Source: Streptomyces armeniacus (GTDB lineage: Bacteria > Actinomycetota > Actinomycetes > Streptomycetales > Streptomycetaceae). Taken from it: a stretch of DNA of 64,000 nucleotides. The stretch covers positions 1,226,369 through 1,290,368 of the forward strand of contig NZ_CP031320.1 of assembly GCF_003355155.1 (NCBI RefSeq), read 5' to 3'. The notes beneath the pieces were generated by a model. That model made no database searches and was not told the DNA's origin. It saw only the letters and a program-made list of their open reading frames with translations. The first letter of the stretch is position 1; the number at the start of each line of letters is the position of its first letter. This document shows, in pieces, positions 20,177 through 29,418 of this stretch. The position numbers and the translations under genes were made by a program.

Positions 20177-20964
20177 TACGCCTCGTCCGGCTTCTCGCCG
20201 TGCCCCGTGCCGAGCGTCGCCGGATGCGTGAGCCCGTGTACGACCGCCGCCAGCGCGCCGCCGACCAGTGGCGCGATGAGGAACAGCCACAGCTGGGTGA
20301 GCGCGGCGCCGCCCGCGAACAGCGCGGGGCCGATGCTCCGCGCCGGGTTCACCGACGTGCCCGTCAGCGGGATGCCCACGAGGTGGACCACGGCCAGCGC
20401 CATGCCGATCGGCAGCCCGTCGAAGCCCGTGACGGCCACCCGGTGGGTCACCGAGAGCACCACGAACACCAGCAGGAACGTCAGCACGATCTCGGCGGTG
20501 AACGCCCCGAACGTGTTGATCTGCACGGCGGAGCGGTCGCCGAAGCCGTTGCTGCCGAAGCTGTCGTCCGTCTCGATCCCCGGCACCTGCTTGGCCACCA
20601 GGAACAGCAGCAGCGCGCCCAGGATCGCGCCGACGACCTGCGCGGCCCAGTACCGTACGGCCAGCGTGAGGTCGATCCGCTTGGCGACCAGCATGCCGAG
20701 GGTGACGGCCGGGTTCACGTGGCAGCCCGAGACGGCGCCCAGCGAGTACGCGAGCGCGAGCAGCACCAGGCCGAAGGTGAGCGCGATGCCCAGGGTGCCG
20801 ATGTACTCGGAGGCCAGCACCGCGGCGCCGACGCCGAAGAAGACCAGCAGCAGGGTGCCCAGGCACTCCGCCGCCAGGGCTTCGCTGCCCTCCAGCGTCC
20901 GCGGGTCCCGCAGGCGCTTTGTCCCGGCTCCGGAGTGAGTACCGGTCTCCTTGCCCTCCGGCAT
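20173..20964 (-). CDS. MIP family aquaporin / glycerol facilitator
   Basis: The 263-residue membrane protein has six predicted helices and the two pore-lining NPA motifs, HVNPAVT and SVNPARS. The second motif is followed by Arg, the selectivity-filter arginine. MIP channels pass water or small uncharged solutes such as glycerol; the filter residues are not enough for me to decide which. The length is typical. It stands alone on the minus strand, downstream of the SseB-domain gene. Confidence 0.9.
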   Translation of the reverse strand: MPEGKETGTHSGAGTKRLRDPRTLEGSEALAAECLGTLLLVFFGVGAAVLASEYIGTLGIALTFGLVLLALAYSLGAVSGCHVNPAVTLGMLVAKRIDLTLAVRYWAAQVVGAILGALLLFLVAKQVPGIETDDSFGSNGFGDRSAVQINTFGAFTAEIVLTFLLVFVVLSVTHRVAVTGFDGLPIGMALAVVHLVGIPLTGTSVNPARSIGPALFAGGAALTQLWLFLIAPLVGGALAAVVHGLTHPATLGTGHGEKPDEAY

Positions 20965-21086
20965 GGCGCCCTCCTGTCAGGGGTGGGTCAGCGCTGGCGA
21001 CTGACGTCTCCCCGAGTCTGGGTGCGGGGCGGAGGGCACGCACGCGCAGTGCGGCATACGGGTGTACGGCGGCTGAGCGCGGGTGG

Positions 21087-21854
21087 TCAGCGGCGGTAGA
21101 GCGCCGTGCCGGGCAGGGCGCTGCCGGGCGGCAGCACGGCCAGGTCCAGCCCCCGTACGAGCCGGGAGCGCAGCGCCTCGTCCGCGGCCAGCGCCCCGGC
21201 CAGCCGCCGCGCGACCGCCGGAACCGGCGCGTCCGGGGCGAAGGCGAGGGCCAGGGTGCCGTCCGTGTCCGCGCCGCCCGCGGCGAGGTGCGCGGCCACG
21301 ACGTCCGGCTCGGCCGTGAGCAGCGCGCGCAGCGCCTCCGCGACGGCGGGGTCGTCGAGCGGTCCGGCGCCCGCACCGCCGGACGGGTCCGCCGTACGGC
21401 CCTGCGCGAGCGCGCGCAGCGCGGCGCCGGTCAGCTCGTACGCCACCGGTCCCGCGAGGTCGACGACCAGCGTGTCCGCGCCCTCCTGCGCCGCCGCCCG
21501 CAGCGCCTGCGGCAGCCGTACGGCGACCGGGCGGGCGTCGTCCTGCCAGCGGGCGAGCGTACGGGTCGAGCTGAACGCGGGCAGCGCGCGGCGGCCGTCG
21601 GGTGCGGTCAGCGTGGGCACCGCCATGTCGCTGGTCTTGTCGCGGCGCAGGCCGTCCGGGCCGGTCTCGGCCTCGCCGAGCACCGCGACCACCGGGACGA
21701 GCAGCCGGGCCCCGGCGAGCGCGGCGAGCAGCCGCGGCTCCGCGGCGGGGTCCGCGGGGTCGGCGTGCCAGGCGGCGAGGGCGCCGGTCAGCGCGGGGTC
21801 CGCTGAGCCGTCGTCGCCGGAGAAGCCGGGGTCGGGGATGTTCTTGAGCGCCAC
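21087..21854 (-). CDS. SseB domain-containing protein
   Basis: The 255-residue protein has an SseB N-terminal domain (ALTGALAAWHADPADPAAEP, then LLVPVVAVL and ALPAFSSTRTLARW). The name comes from Salmonella, but in Streptomyces these are soluble proteins of unknown role. There is no signal peptide. The GTG at 21854 is 7 bases after TACCCT and lacks a ribosome-binding site, so the message is probably leaderless. It follows the mycosin gene in the same direction by about 50 bases. Confidence 0.8.
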   Translation of the reverse strand: MALKNIPDPGFSGDDGSADPALTGALAAWHADPADPAAEPRLLAALAGARLLVPVVAVLGEAETGPDGLRRDKTSDMAVPTLTAPDGRRALPAFSSTRTLARWQDDARPVAVRLPQALRAAAQEGADTLVVDLAGPVAYELTGAALRALAQGRTADPSGGAGAGPLDDPAVAEALRALLTAEPDVVAAHLAAGGADTDGTLALAFAPDAPVPAVARRLAGALAADEALRSRLVRGLDLAVLPPGSALPGTALYRR

Positions 21855-21861
21855 GCGGTCG

Positions 21862-21867
21862 AGGGTA
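21862..21867 (-). promoter_or_regulatory. -10 element for leaderless SseB-domain gene
   Basis: TACCCT on the minus strand ends 7 bases before the GTG start at 21854. Confidence 0.5.
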
Positions 21868-21904
21868 TCGGGCGCCTCGCGCGACGAGTCGGCTGGTGTG
21901 GTGC

Positions 21905-23152
21905 CTACCGGAACCGGAGCCGGTCCCGTACGCGCAGCCGCAGCCCGCGCAGCAGGGCCAGCGCGGCGCCGATGAGGAGCACGCCGCAGACGCCCGCGAC
22001 GGGGGCGAGCCAGCCGGTGCCGCCGTCGTCCGAGTCGGGTCCGCTGCCGAAGTACCGCTTCCGGTACGGCTGCGGGCCGCTCTCGTGCTTGCTCGACGTG
22101 ACGCTCGCGCCCATCTCTATGGCCGCGGCGGGGTCGACGATGCCGGTGCCGAGCGCGTCGCTGCGGCCGCCCTCGGGGGTGTTCCGCGCCGTGTCCGAGA
22201 TCAGTTCCTTGATCTGGGCGGGCTTGAGATCGGGGTGCGCCGCCCGTACGAGCGCCACCGCACCGGAGACGAAGGCCGCGGCGGCGCTGGTGCCCCAGCC
22301 CTCGTAGTAGCGCCGGTCCGGCTCCGAAATGATCACGTCCTTGCCGGGCGCGCCCACGGTCGCGTACCAGCGGCGGGTGGAGAACGACGCGCGGGCGTCG
22401 TGCCGGTCGACGGCCGTCGCCGCGATGACGCCGGGGTACGCGGCCGGGTACGAGACGTGGTCGCCGTCCTCGCCGCCGTTCCCGGCGGAGGCGACGACGA
22501 CGGCGCCCTTGCGCAGGGCGTAGCGGACGGCCTCGTCCTCGCGCGCCTCGGGGTGTGCGGAGCCGCTGTCGTCGCCGAGGGAGAGGTTGATGACGTCGGC
22601 GCCGTTGTCGGCGGCCCAGCGGATGCCCTCGGCGAGCGCGCCGCCGCGCGACTTGCGTGCCTTCGCGCGCTGCGGGTCACCGTCCTCCAGCAGCACCCGT
22701 ACAGGCAGGATCTTCGCCTCGGGCGCGACCCCGATGACGCCCTTCTTGCGGTCCTCGCCGTGCCCGTGCCCGGCGATCAGCCCGGCCATCGCGGTGCCGT
22801 GCCGGGCCCACGACGAGTCGCCGCGGCCGGCGCCGAAGCCGACGACGTCCTTGCCCTCGAGGACGGAGCCGCTGAGGTCGGGGTGGCCGGCGTCCACGCC
22901 GGTGTCGAGGACGGCGACGGTGACGCCCTCGCCCTTGGTGGTCTTCCAGGCGTCGGGCGCGTTGATCGACTTGAGGCCCCACTGGCGCTGCTGGATGTCC
23001 TCGCCGGCGGCGTACGCGGTGCCGGGCGCGGCCACGAGCGCGGGGCCGGCCGCGCACAGCAGCGCGACGACGGCCGGGCGCAGCAGCCTCCGGCGGACGG
23101 CGCCGTACGGGCGGACTGGCCCATACGGGCGGGCGGGACGGCTCGTGGTCAT
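21905..23152 (-). CDS. Mycosin-like S8 serine protease, membrane-anchored
   Basis: The 415-residue protein has a signal peptide (about residues 20-48) and a subtilisin domain. The triad is Asp in VAVLDTGVDAGHPDL, His in RHGTAMAGLIAG and Ser in GTSAAAAFVSG. A C-terminal membrane helix with a short basic tail (VCGVLLIGAALALLRGLRL) completes it. This layout is that of mycosins, the proteases tied to type VII secretion, but no ESX core gene is seen here. Its ATG overlaps the stop of the upstream proline-rich membrane protein in ATGA, so the two are coupled. The substrate is unknown. Confidence 0.85.
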   Translation of the reverse strand: MTTSRPARPYGPVRPYGAVRRRLLRPAVVALLCAAGPALVAAPGTAYAAGEDIQQRQWGLKSINAPDAWKTTKGEGVTVAVLDTGVDAGHPDLSGSVLEGKDVVGFGAGRGDSSWARHGTAMAGLIAGHGHGEDRKKGVIGVAPEAKILPVRVLLEDGDPQRAKARKSRGGALAEGIRWAADNGADVINLSLGDDSGSAHPEAREDEAVRYALRKGAVVVASAGNGGEDGDHVSYPAAYPGVIAATAVDRHDARASFSTRRWYATVGAPGKDVIISEPDRRYYEGWGTSAAAAFVSGAVALVRAAHPDLKPAQIKELISDTARNTPEGGRSDALGTGIVDPAAAIEMGASVTSSKHESGPQPYRKRYFGSGPDSDDGGTGWLAPVAGVCGVLLIGAALALLRGLRLRVRDRLRFR

Positions 23153-24633
23153 GACGCCTTCTCCGGGTCCTTGCTGCCGGGCAGCTCCGCGCGGAGGCCG
23201 CGTTCGACGCGGGCCGCGATGCTCTGGGCGTCGTGCCCGAGCCCGGCCTGTGCGGCGGCCGAGGTCTGGCCCCTGGCGGTGGCGTCGGCGGCGGGCTGCG
23301 GTTCGCTGACCGTACGGCCGTCGGCGAAGCCGGAGACCGCGTAGACGACGGCGGGCGCGTCGGTCAGGACGCTGACGGTCCAGCTCGCGCGCTGCGGGTC
23401 GGCGAAGTCGGCGGCGACGGTGCCGCGTGCCGGGTACGCGCGGGGCATCAGGTCGGTCCGCTCGCCGAGCTTGTCGGCGGCGAACCGGTCGCGCAGCTTC
23501 CGCATTCCGTCCTCGTCCGCCTTCGTGAACACGATCCCGACGGTGGTGACGCTGCTGCTCGTCTCGTCGGCGTACGTGGCCCGCACCAGGCGGTGGCAGC
23601 CCGCGGGCGCGAGCGCCTTGCCGAGCAGCGCGTCGAAGGCGTTGCGGCAGTCGGTGTCCGGCGCGACGGCGACCCGCGTCCACGTACGGTCGGCTCCGCC
23701 GGGGCCCGCGCCGTCGCCCTTGAGGGTGCGCGGGAAGAGGCTGTCGACGGGCACGTTGTGCCACAGCTGCCGGGAGGTGTCGAACTCCGCCTCCGCGGCC
23801 GGCTTGGCGTCCGCGTCGTCCGTGAACCAGATGCCGGTGCCGACACCGCCGAGAAGTCCCGTACCCAGCACGAGACATGCGACGGCGGCGATCGTACGCA
23901 GCGGCGGGCGCGCGTGACCGTCCGCCGGGACGGGCCGCAGCCGGAACGTGGGCGGGCCGCCGTCGTCGTCCGCACCGCCGCCCGTACCGGTGGACGGCAC
24001 GGAGCCTGTGCGGCGCGGCCCGGTGATGGGCTCGCCGGTGGGCGGCGGTGGCTGCGGCGGCATCGCCGGCTGGGGCGGGCGCCGGGTGGTACGGCGCGGC
24101 GGGACGGCGGGCCCGTCGGGCAGCCGGTCGGCGGCGCGCGGCGGCGGGGGCGGCGGCTCGGCGGACTCGTCGCGGAGCGGGGGCCCGTCGCGGAAGAGGT
24201 CGTCGCGGAACGGAGGCTTGTCGCGGAACGCGGCACGGGTGCCGGGTGCGTCGGTGCGCGATCCGTCTCGCGACTCCGTACGCGGCGCCTCCGTGGGCGA
24301 CTCCGTACGCGACGAGTCCATGCGGGGTGCCTCCGTAGGCGATGACCCCGTGCGGGGTTCGTCCGTGCGCGTACGCGGTGTTCCGGTGCGGGGTGCGTCC
24401 TTGCGCCGCTGTGCGACGCGGGCGGTGGGTTCGTCCTCCGGGATGGGGTCCGCGCCCCGGTCCTCGCGGTCCCGCGTTCGCTCCGTGCGCGGCGGACCGG
24501 CCGGGCGCGGAGGTTCCTTCGGGCGCGGCGGCGCCGCGGGTTTCTCGGGTGCGTCCGAAGCGTCCGGTATGTGCGCGGACGTGGTGGGCCTGGATGCCCG
24601 GGATGCTGCGGAGGGTTCGGCGTCCGTGCTCAC
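23149..24633 (-). CDS. Proline/arginine-rich single-pass membrane protein
   Basis: The 494-residue protein has a long low-complexity N-terminus rich in Pro, Arg, Glu and Asp with repeated PRTES-like units. One membrane helix follows at about residues 246-268 (TIAAVACLVLGTGLLGGVG), then a 220-residue outside domain with two cysteines. I recognise no family for the outer domain. The GTG at 24633 follows GGAGGGGG. It overlaps the mycosin-like protease by 4 bases, so the two products probably act together at the membrane, perhaps as protease and partner or substrate. Confidence 0.75.
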   Translation of the reverse strand: MSTDAEPSAASRASRPTTSAHIPDASDAPEKPAAPPRPKEPPRPAGPPRTERTRDREDRGADPIPEDEPTARVAQRRKDAPRTGTPRTRTDEPRTGSSPTEAPRMDSSRTESPTEAPRTESRDGSRTDAPGTRAAFRDKPPFRDDLFRDGPPLRDESAEPPPPPPRAADRLPDGPAVPPRRTTRRPPQPAMPPQPPPPTGEPITGPRRTGSVPSTGTGGGADDDGGPPTFRLRPVPADGHARPPLRTIAAVACLVLGTGLLGGVGTGIWFTDDADAKPAAEAEFDTSRQLWHNVPVDSLFPRTLKGDGAGPGGADRTWTRVAVAPDTDCRNAFDALLGKALAPAGCHRLVRATYADETSSSVTTVGIVFTKADEDGMRKLRDRFAADKLGERTDLMPRAYPARGTVAADFADPQRASWTVSVLTDAPAVVYAVSGFADGRTVSEPQPAADATARGQTSAAAQAGLGHDAQSIAARVERGLRAELPGSKDPEKAS

Positions 24634-24848
24634 CCGTACCCCCTCCCGCTCCCGCCTCGCGCCGCCCACACGAACGCCCGTCACGCGGGGCACCGCCGGT
24701 TCGAACTGCCGACAACACGCCGCGACCCGCTGCGGCGTGGCGTGCGCGTGCGGCGTGGCGTGCGCCGTCACTCTACGGGGCGGACCGGTGCTTCCGGCAA
24801 CCCGAGCGGGGGCTGTCGGCCGGGGTGCGGCTCTGGCAAGCTGCCCAG

Positions 24849-26063
24849 GTGTTCGATACAAGTGCGGATCTCAGTGCCGACAGGTCCCGTTACGACCGCG
24901 CCACCGCGCATCTCGACGCGCCGCTGGCGATCGTCGACGTGGCGGCGTTCGACGCCAACGCGGACGACCTGGTGCGACGTGCGGGCGGCAAACCGATCCG
25001 GGTCGCGAGCAAGTCGGTGCGCTGCCGCGCGCTGCTGGAACGGGTGCTGGCCCGCGACGGCTTCGAGGGCGTGCTGAGCTACACGCTGCCCGAGTCCCTC
25101 TGGCTGGCCCGCTCCGGCGTGCCGGACGTGCTGCTCGCGTACCCGTCGGCCGACCGGCGGTCGTACGCCGAACTGGCCGCCGACCCCAAGCTGGCCCGCG
25201 CCGTGACCGTCATGGTCGACGAGCCCGGGCAGCTGGAACTCATCGACGCCGCGCGCGACGGCGGCCGCGAGGAGATCCGGATCTGTCTGGAACTCGACAC
25301 CTCACTGCGGCTGTTGGGCGGCAGAGTACGGATCGGCGCACGCCGTTCGCCCCTCCACTCCCCCGCCGAACTGGCCGACCTCGCCCGCTCCGTGGCCCGG
25401 CGGCCCGGCTTCCGGCTGGTCGGCGTGATGGCGTACGAGGGGCACGTGGCCGGTGTGGGCGACGCCGTGCCCGGCCGTCCGCTGCGCTCCCGCGGCGTAC
25501 GGCTGATGCAGGCCGCCGCGCGCCGCGAACTGGCGGCGCGCCGGGCCGCGGCCGTACGGGCGGTGCGCGCCGTGGCGCCGGACCTGGAGTTCGTCAACGG
25601 CGGCGGCACCGGCAGCGTGCAGCACACGGCCGCGGAGGACGCGGTGACCGAAATCGCGGCGGGCTCGGGGCTGTTCGTGCCGCGGCTGTTCGACACGTAC
25701 ACGTCCTTCACGGGCCGCGCGGCGGCGCTGTTCGCGCAGCCCGTCGTACGCCGTCCCGGCGTGGGCGTCGTCACGGTGCTGGGCGGCGGCTATCCGGCGT
25801 CGGGCGCGCCGGGCAAGGACCGGCTGCCGCAGCCGTATCTGCCGGCGGGTCTGCGCTACGACCCCATGGAGGGGCCGGGCGAGGTGCAGACGCCGCTGCT
25901 GGGCGCGGCGGCGGACGACCTGCTGATCGGCGACAAGGTGTGGTTCCGGCACGCCAAGTCCGGGGAGCTGTGCGAGCGTTTCGCGGAGCTGCACCTGGTC
26001 GAGGGGCGCGAGGTGACGGCGACGGTGCCGACGTACCGGGGCGAGGGCCAGACGTTCCTGTGA
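24849..26063 (+). CDS. PLP-dependent amino acid aldolase/deaminase (alanine-racemase fold)
   Basis: The 404-residue protein has an alanine-racemase-type TIM barrel with the PLP lysine in IRVASKSVR (about residue 57). A C-terminal D-serine dehydratase-like domain follows, with the FEFNVGG-like stretch LEFVNGGGTGS and VTVLGGGYP. Relatives act on D-threonine or D-serine type substrates, and the exact one is not clear. The GTG at 24849 is in a G-rich context. It is divergent from the proline-rich membrane protein gene and convergent with DUF2510. Confidence 0.8.
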   Translation: MFDTSADLSADRSRYDRATAHLDAPLAIVDVAAFDANADDLVRRAGGKPIRVASKSVRCRALLERVLARDGFEGVLSYTLPESLWLARSGVPDVLLAYPSADRRSYAELAADPKLARAVTVMVDEPGQLELIDAARDGGREEIRICLELDTSLRLLGGRVRIGARRSPLHSPAELADLARSVARRPGFRLVGVMAYEGHVAGVGDAVPGRPLRSRGVRLMQAAARRELAARRAAAVRAVRAVAPDLEFVNGGGTGSVQHTAAEDAVTEIAAGSGLFVPRLFDTYTSFTGRAAALFAQPVVRRPGVGVVTVLGGGYPASGAPGKDRLPQPYLPAGLRYDPMEGPGEVQTPLLGAAADDLLIGDKVWFRHAKSGELCERFAELHLVEGREVTATVPTYRGEGQTFL

Positions 26064-26096
26064 CGGTACGGCCGGGCGCACCCGCCAGGTGCGCGC

Positions 26097-27014
26097 CTAC
26101 ACGTCTTCGCTGCTGCCGTCGTCCTCCTCGACCGTGCCCTCCGTGACGCCCTCCACGATCTTGTCCATGGCACTGAGCGGCGGCGCCTCGTCGTGGATGT
26201 CGAAGCCGGTGCGCAGGACGAGCATCTGGCCGGAACCGTCCGGGTGCTCGAAGGCGACGGACTCCACGTACGCGTCCGGCTCGACCCTGTTCTCGATCTT
26301 CCACCGGACGCGGTACCCGTCCTGGCCCGCGACCTGCACCTTCCCGGCCTCGAGCTGCTTGTGCGAGTCGATGCCGCCGTAGACCTCCTTGCTGTAGGAG
26401 GTCTCGGCGTTGGTGCTGATGTCGGCCTTGGCGACGGTTTCGGGTGAGCCGCCGCCCGGCGCGTTCATGACGGTCGCGCCGCCGCGCACGCACTCCGGCC
26501 CCTTCTCGCCCGGGCAGTCGTAGCGGCCCGTGGTGACCGCGGCGCCGGCCGCGCCGGGTGACCGCTCCCAGCCGCCGAGCAGCGGGAGTTTGACGCCCTG
26601 CGGCGGTCCGGCATCGGGCCCGCCCTCCTCCGGCCCGCCGTCCTCCGGCGCGCCGTCCGGGCCGCCGTCCTCGGGGGCGCCTTCCTGGCCGGGCGACTCG
26701 GGCGCGGTGGGCGACGGCTTGCTCTTGGCAGTGCCGTCCTCGCCGTCCGAGCCGTCGGAGCCGCCGAACACCAGCACGCTGCCGATGACCAGCGCCGCGG
26801 CCACGACGACGGCGGCGCTGATCCCGGCTATGAGCGGGCCGCGCGGGCGGTTGCCCGGAGGTGGGGGCGTACCGGGCATCCCGGGCATCAGCGGGTACCC
26901 GGGCGCGCGGGTGTGCTCCGTCCACGTCGCACCGTCCCACCAGCGTTCCAGGGCGGGGCCGTTGCCTGTGTGCCCTGGGTCTGGGTACCAGCCGGGCGGT
27001 GTCGTCATGGTCAC
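26097..27014 (-). CDS. DUF2510 membrane protein
   Basis: The protein (about 305 residues) starts with a DUF2510 motif, PPGWYPDPG followed by RWWDGATWTEHTR. A membrane helix comes next (about residues 60-82), then a Gly/Pro/Glu/Asp-rich linker with repeats like PEDGGP, then a 180-residue outside domain with two cysteines. The family has no fixed role. I chose the GTG at 27014 because it lies 7 bases after TAGGGT, which suggests a leaderless message. The ATG at 27008 is also possible. Confidence 0.75.
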   Translation of the reverse strand: MTMTTPPGWYPDPGHTGNGPALERWWDGATWTEHTRAPGYPLMPGMPGTPPPPGNRPRGPLIAGISAAVVVAAALVIGSVLVFGGSDGSDGEDGTAKSKPSPTAPESPGQEGAPEDGGPDGAPEDGGPEEGGPDAGPPQGVKLPLLGGWERSPGAAGAAVTTGRYDCPGEKGPECVRGGATVMNAPGGGSPETVAKADISTNAETSYSKEVYGGIDSHKQLEAGKVQVAGQDGYRVRWKIENRVEPDAYVESVAFEHPDGSGQMLVLRTGFDIHDEAPPLSAMDKIVEGVTEGTVEEDDGSSEDV

Positions 27015-27021
27015 AGAAAGA

Positions 27022-27027
27022 ACCCTA
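27022..27027 (-). promoter_or_regulatory. -10 element for leaderless DUF2510 gene
   Basis: TAGGGT on the minus strand ends 7 bases before the GTG at 27014. No ribosome-binding site precedes either candidate start. Confidence 0.5.
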
Positions 27028-27137
27028 GGGCAACACACGTACGAGTGGCGCGCCAGACGCCGTAAGTGCGCCACCGCCCGGCGCCGTACGCCCCGTACGC
27101 GCCCCGCAGGCCCCCGTACGGCCGCTGCCCCGTGCCC

Positions 27138-27962
27138 CTACTGCGGCGTCACGTACGCCCCCGCGATGCCGCCGTCCACCAGGAAGTCGGTCGCGTTCAC
27201 GAACGACGCGTCGTCGCTCGCCAGGAACGCCACCGCCGCGGCGATCTCCTCGGCCTCCGCGAACCGGCCGACCGGCACGTGCACGAGCCGCCGCTCAGCG
27301 CGCTCCGGGTCCTTGGCGAACAGCTCCTGCAGCAGCGGGGTGTTGACCGGCCCGGGGCACAGGGCGTTGACGCGGATGCCCTCACGGGCGAACTGCACGC
27401 CGAGTTCGCGCGACATCGCCAGCACGCCGCCCTTGGACGCGGTGTAGCTGATCTGCGAGGTGGCGGCGCCGAGCACGGCCACGAAGGAGGCGGTGTTGAT
27501 GATCGAACCGCGGCCCTGGCGCCGCATGTAGGGGATGGCCTGGCGGCAGCAGAGGTAGACGGAGGTGAGGTTGACGTGCTGCACGCGCTGCCAGGCGTCG
27601 AGTTCCGTGGTGAGGATCGAGTCGTCGTCGGGCGGCGAGATGCCTGCGTTGTTGAAGGCGATGTCGACGGAGCCGTACGTGTCGTACGCCGCCTTGTACA
27701 GCGCCTCGACCTGCCCCTCGTCCGTCACGTCCGTCTCGACGAACAGCCCGCCGGTCTGCTCCGCGGCGGCCTTCCCGCGGTCCGTGTCGACGTCGGCGCA
27801 CACGACCCGCGCCCCCTCGGAGGCGAGCCGCAGCGCGGAGGCCAGGCCGATGCCGCTGCCCGCGCCGGTCACCACGGCCGTACGGCCCACCAGCCGCCTG
27901 CAGACGGGCTGTTCGCCGGCGGCCGTGGCTGCTGCTGCGGGGTTGTCGGCTGCTGCTGTCAC
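27138..27962 (-). CDS. Short-chain dehydrogenase (candidate gamma-glutamylethanolamide dehydrogenase)
   Basis: The 274-residue SDR has TGAGSGIG for NAD(P) binding, NNAG, and the catalytic Tyr/Lys in YTASK. Its GTG overlaps the stop of the aldehyde dehydrogenase gene in GTGA, so it is co-translated with it and belongs to the glnA4 operon. In a gamma-glutamylethanolamide route, an alcohol group must be oxidised before the aldehyde dehydrogenase step, and an SDR would fit. That assignment is inference. By sequence alone it could equally be annotated as a 3-oxoacyl-ACP reductase-like enzyme. Confidence 0.85.
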   Translation of the reverse strand: MTAAADNPAAAATAAGEQPVCRRLVGRTAVVTGAGSGIGLASALRLASEGARVVCADVDTDRGKAAAEQTGGLFVETDVTDEGQVEALYKAAYDTYGSVDIAFNNAGISPPDDDSILTTELDAWQRVQHVNLTSVYLCCRQAIPYMRRQGRGSIINTASFVAVLGAATSQISYTASKGGVLAMSRELGVQFAREGIRVNALCPGPVNTPLLQELFAKDPERAERRLVHVPVGRFAEAEEIAAAVAFLASDDASFVNATDFLVDGGIAGAYVTPQ

Positions 27963-29344
27963 TGCTGCTCCTCGGTGCTCAGGAAGACGTTCTTGGTCTC
28001 GGTGAAGGAAGCCAGGGCGTCCGGGCCCAGCTCGCGGCCGAGCCCGGACCGGCGGTAGCCGCCGAACGGGGTCGAGTAGCGCACGCTGCTGTGCGAGTTC
28101 ACGGACAGGTTGCCGGCGGCGACCGCGCGCGAGACGCGCAGCGCGCGGCCCACGTCGCGGGTCCAGATGGAGCCGGAGAGGCCGTAGTCGGAGTCGTTGG
28201 CGAGGCGTACGGCGTCGGCCTCGTCCTCGAACGGGAGCACCACGGCCACCGGTCCGAAGATCTCCTCGACGGCCGTACGGTCGCCGGGGGCCGCCTCGAG
28301 CACGGTCGCCGGGTACCAGTAACCGGGCCCCTCGGGCACGTGGCCGCGGATCAGCGCGGGCGCGTCCTCCGGGACGTAGCCGCGCACCCGTTCGCGCTGG
28401 GCGGCCGAGATGAGCGGGCCCATCTGCGTCTCCGGGTCGGCGGGGTCGCCGGCCCGGAAGGTCTTCACGGCGGACTCCAGCTGCTCCAGGAAGCGGTCGT
28501 AGACGCCGCGCTGGACGAGGATGCGGCTGCGGGCGCAGCAGTCCTGGCCGGTGTTGTCGAGGAACGAGCCGGGGGCCGCGGTCGCGGCCAGCGACAGGTC
28601 GGCGTCGGCGAAGACGATGTTCGGGCTCTTGCCGCCGAGTTCGAGCGTCACGCGCTTCACACCCGCCGCGCACTTGGCCATGATCTCCTGGCCGACGGCG
28701 GTCGACCCGGTGAACACGACCTTGGCCACGCGCGGGTGCTCGACCAGTGCGGTGCCCGTCACCGGCCCCTCCCCCGGCAGCACCTGGAACAGGCCCTCGG
28801 GCAGCCCCGCCTCCAGCGCCAGCTCCGCCAGCCGTAGCGCGGTGAGCGGGGTGGTCTCGGCGGGCTTGAGCAGAACGGCGTTGCCGGCGGCGAGCGCGGG
28901 GGCGGTGCCCCAGGCGGCGACGGGCATCGGGAAGTTCCAGGGGGCGATGACGGCGACGACGCCGAGCGGTTCGGCGAAGGTGATGTTCACGCCGCCCGCG
29001 ACGGGGATCTGGCTGCCGGTGAGCCGTTCGACGCCGCCCGCGGCGTAGTCGAGCAGGTCCCGTACGTTGCCCGCCTCCCAGCGCGCGTTGCCGACCGGGT
29101 GGCCCGCCTCCCGTACCTCCAACTGCGCCAGTTCCTCGAGGTGTCCGTCCACCGCGGCGGCGAACCGGCGCAGCAGCCGGGCCCGGTCGGCGGGCGCGAG
29201 GGCGGCCCAGCCGGCCTGGGCGGCGGCGGCCCGTACGACCGCGGCGTCGACCTCCCGCGGGGAGACGGCGGGGACGGTGGCGATGACCTCTTCGGTGGCC
29301 GGGTTGACGACCTGGAGTTTCTCTTGCTGGTCCTGTACGTGCAC
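27959..29344 (-). CDS. Aldehyde dehydrogenase
   Basis: The 461-residue enzyme has the NAD-binding region VIAPWNFPMPVAAWG, the base Glu in TLELGGKSPNI and the catalytic Cys in NTGQDCCARSR. It oxidises an aldehyde to its acid. Position between the GlnA4-type ligase and the SDR suggests that the substrate is a gamma-glutamylated aldehyde, but this is inference. The GTG at 29344 follows AAAGGA. An earlier GTG at 29377 is less well placed. It overlaps the SDR gene by 4 bases. Confidence 0.92.
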   Translation of the reverse strand: MHVQDQQEKLQVVNPATEEVIATVPAVSPREVDAAVVRAAAAQAGWAALAPADRARLLRRFAAAVDGHLEELAQLEVREAGHPVGNARWEAGNVRDLLDYAAGGVERLTGSQIPVAGGVNITFAEPLGVVAVIAPWNFPMPVAAWGTAPALAAGNAVLLKPAETTPLTALRLAELALEAGLPEGLFQVLPGEGPVTGTALVEHPRVAKVVFTGSTAVGQEIMAKCAAGVKRVTLELGGKSPNIVFADADLSLAATAAPGSFLDNTGQDCCARSRILVQRGVYDRFLEQLESAVKTFRAGDPADPETQMGPLISAAQRERVRGYVPEDAPALIRGHVPEGPGYWYPATVLEAAPGDRTAVEEIFGPVAVVLPFEDEADAVRLANDSDYGLSGSIWTRDVGRALRVSRAVAAGNLSVNSHSSVRYSTPFGGYRRSGLGRELGPDALASFTETKNVFLSTEEQQ

Positions 29345-29418
29345 GGTGGTCCTTTGGCTGTGCTCGGGTGTGCTGACCGTCCGGGGATGCCCGGCCTGCG
29401 TGCGCTCCGGGGAGCGGT

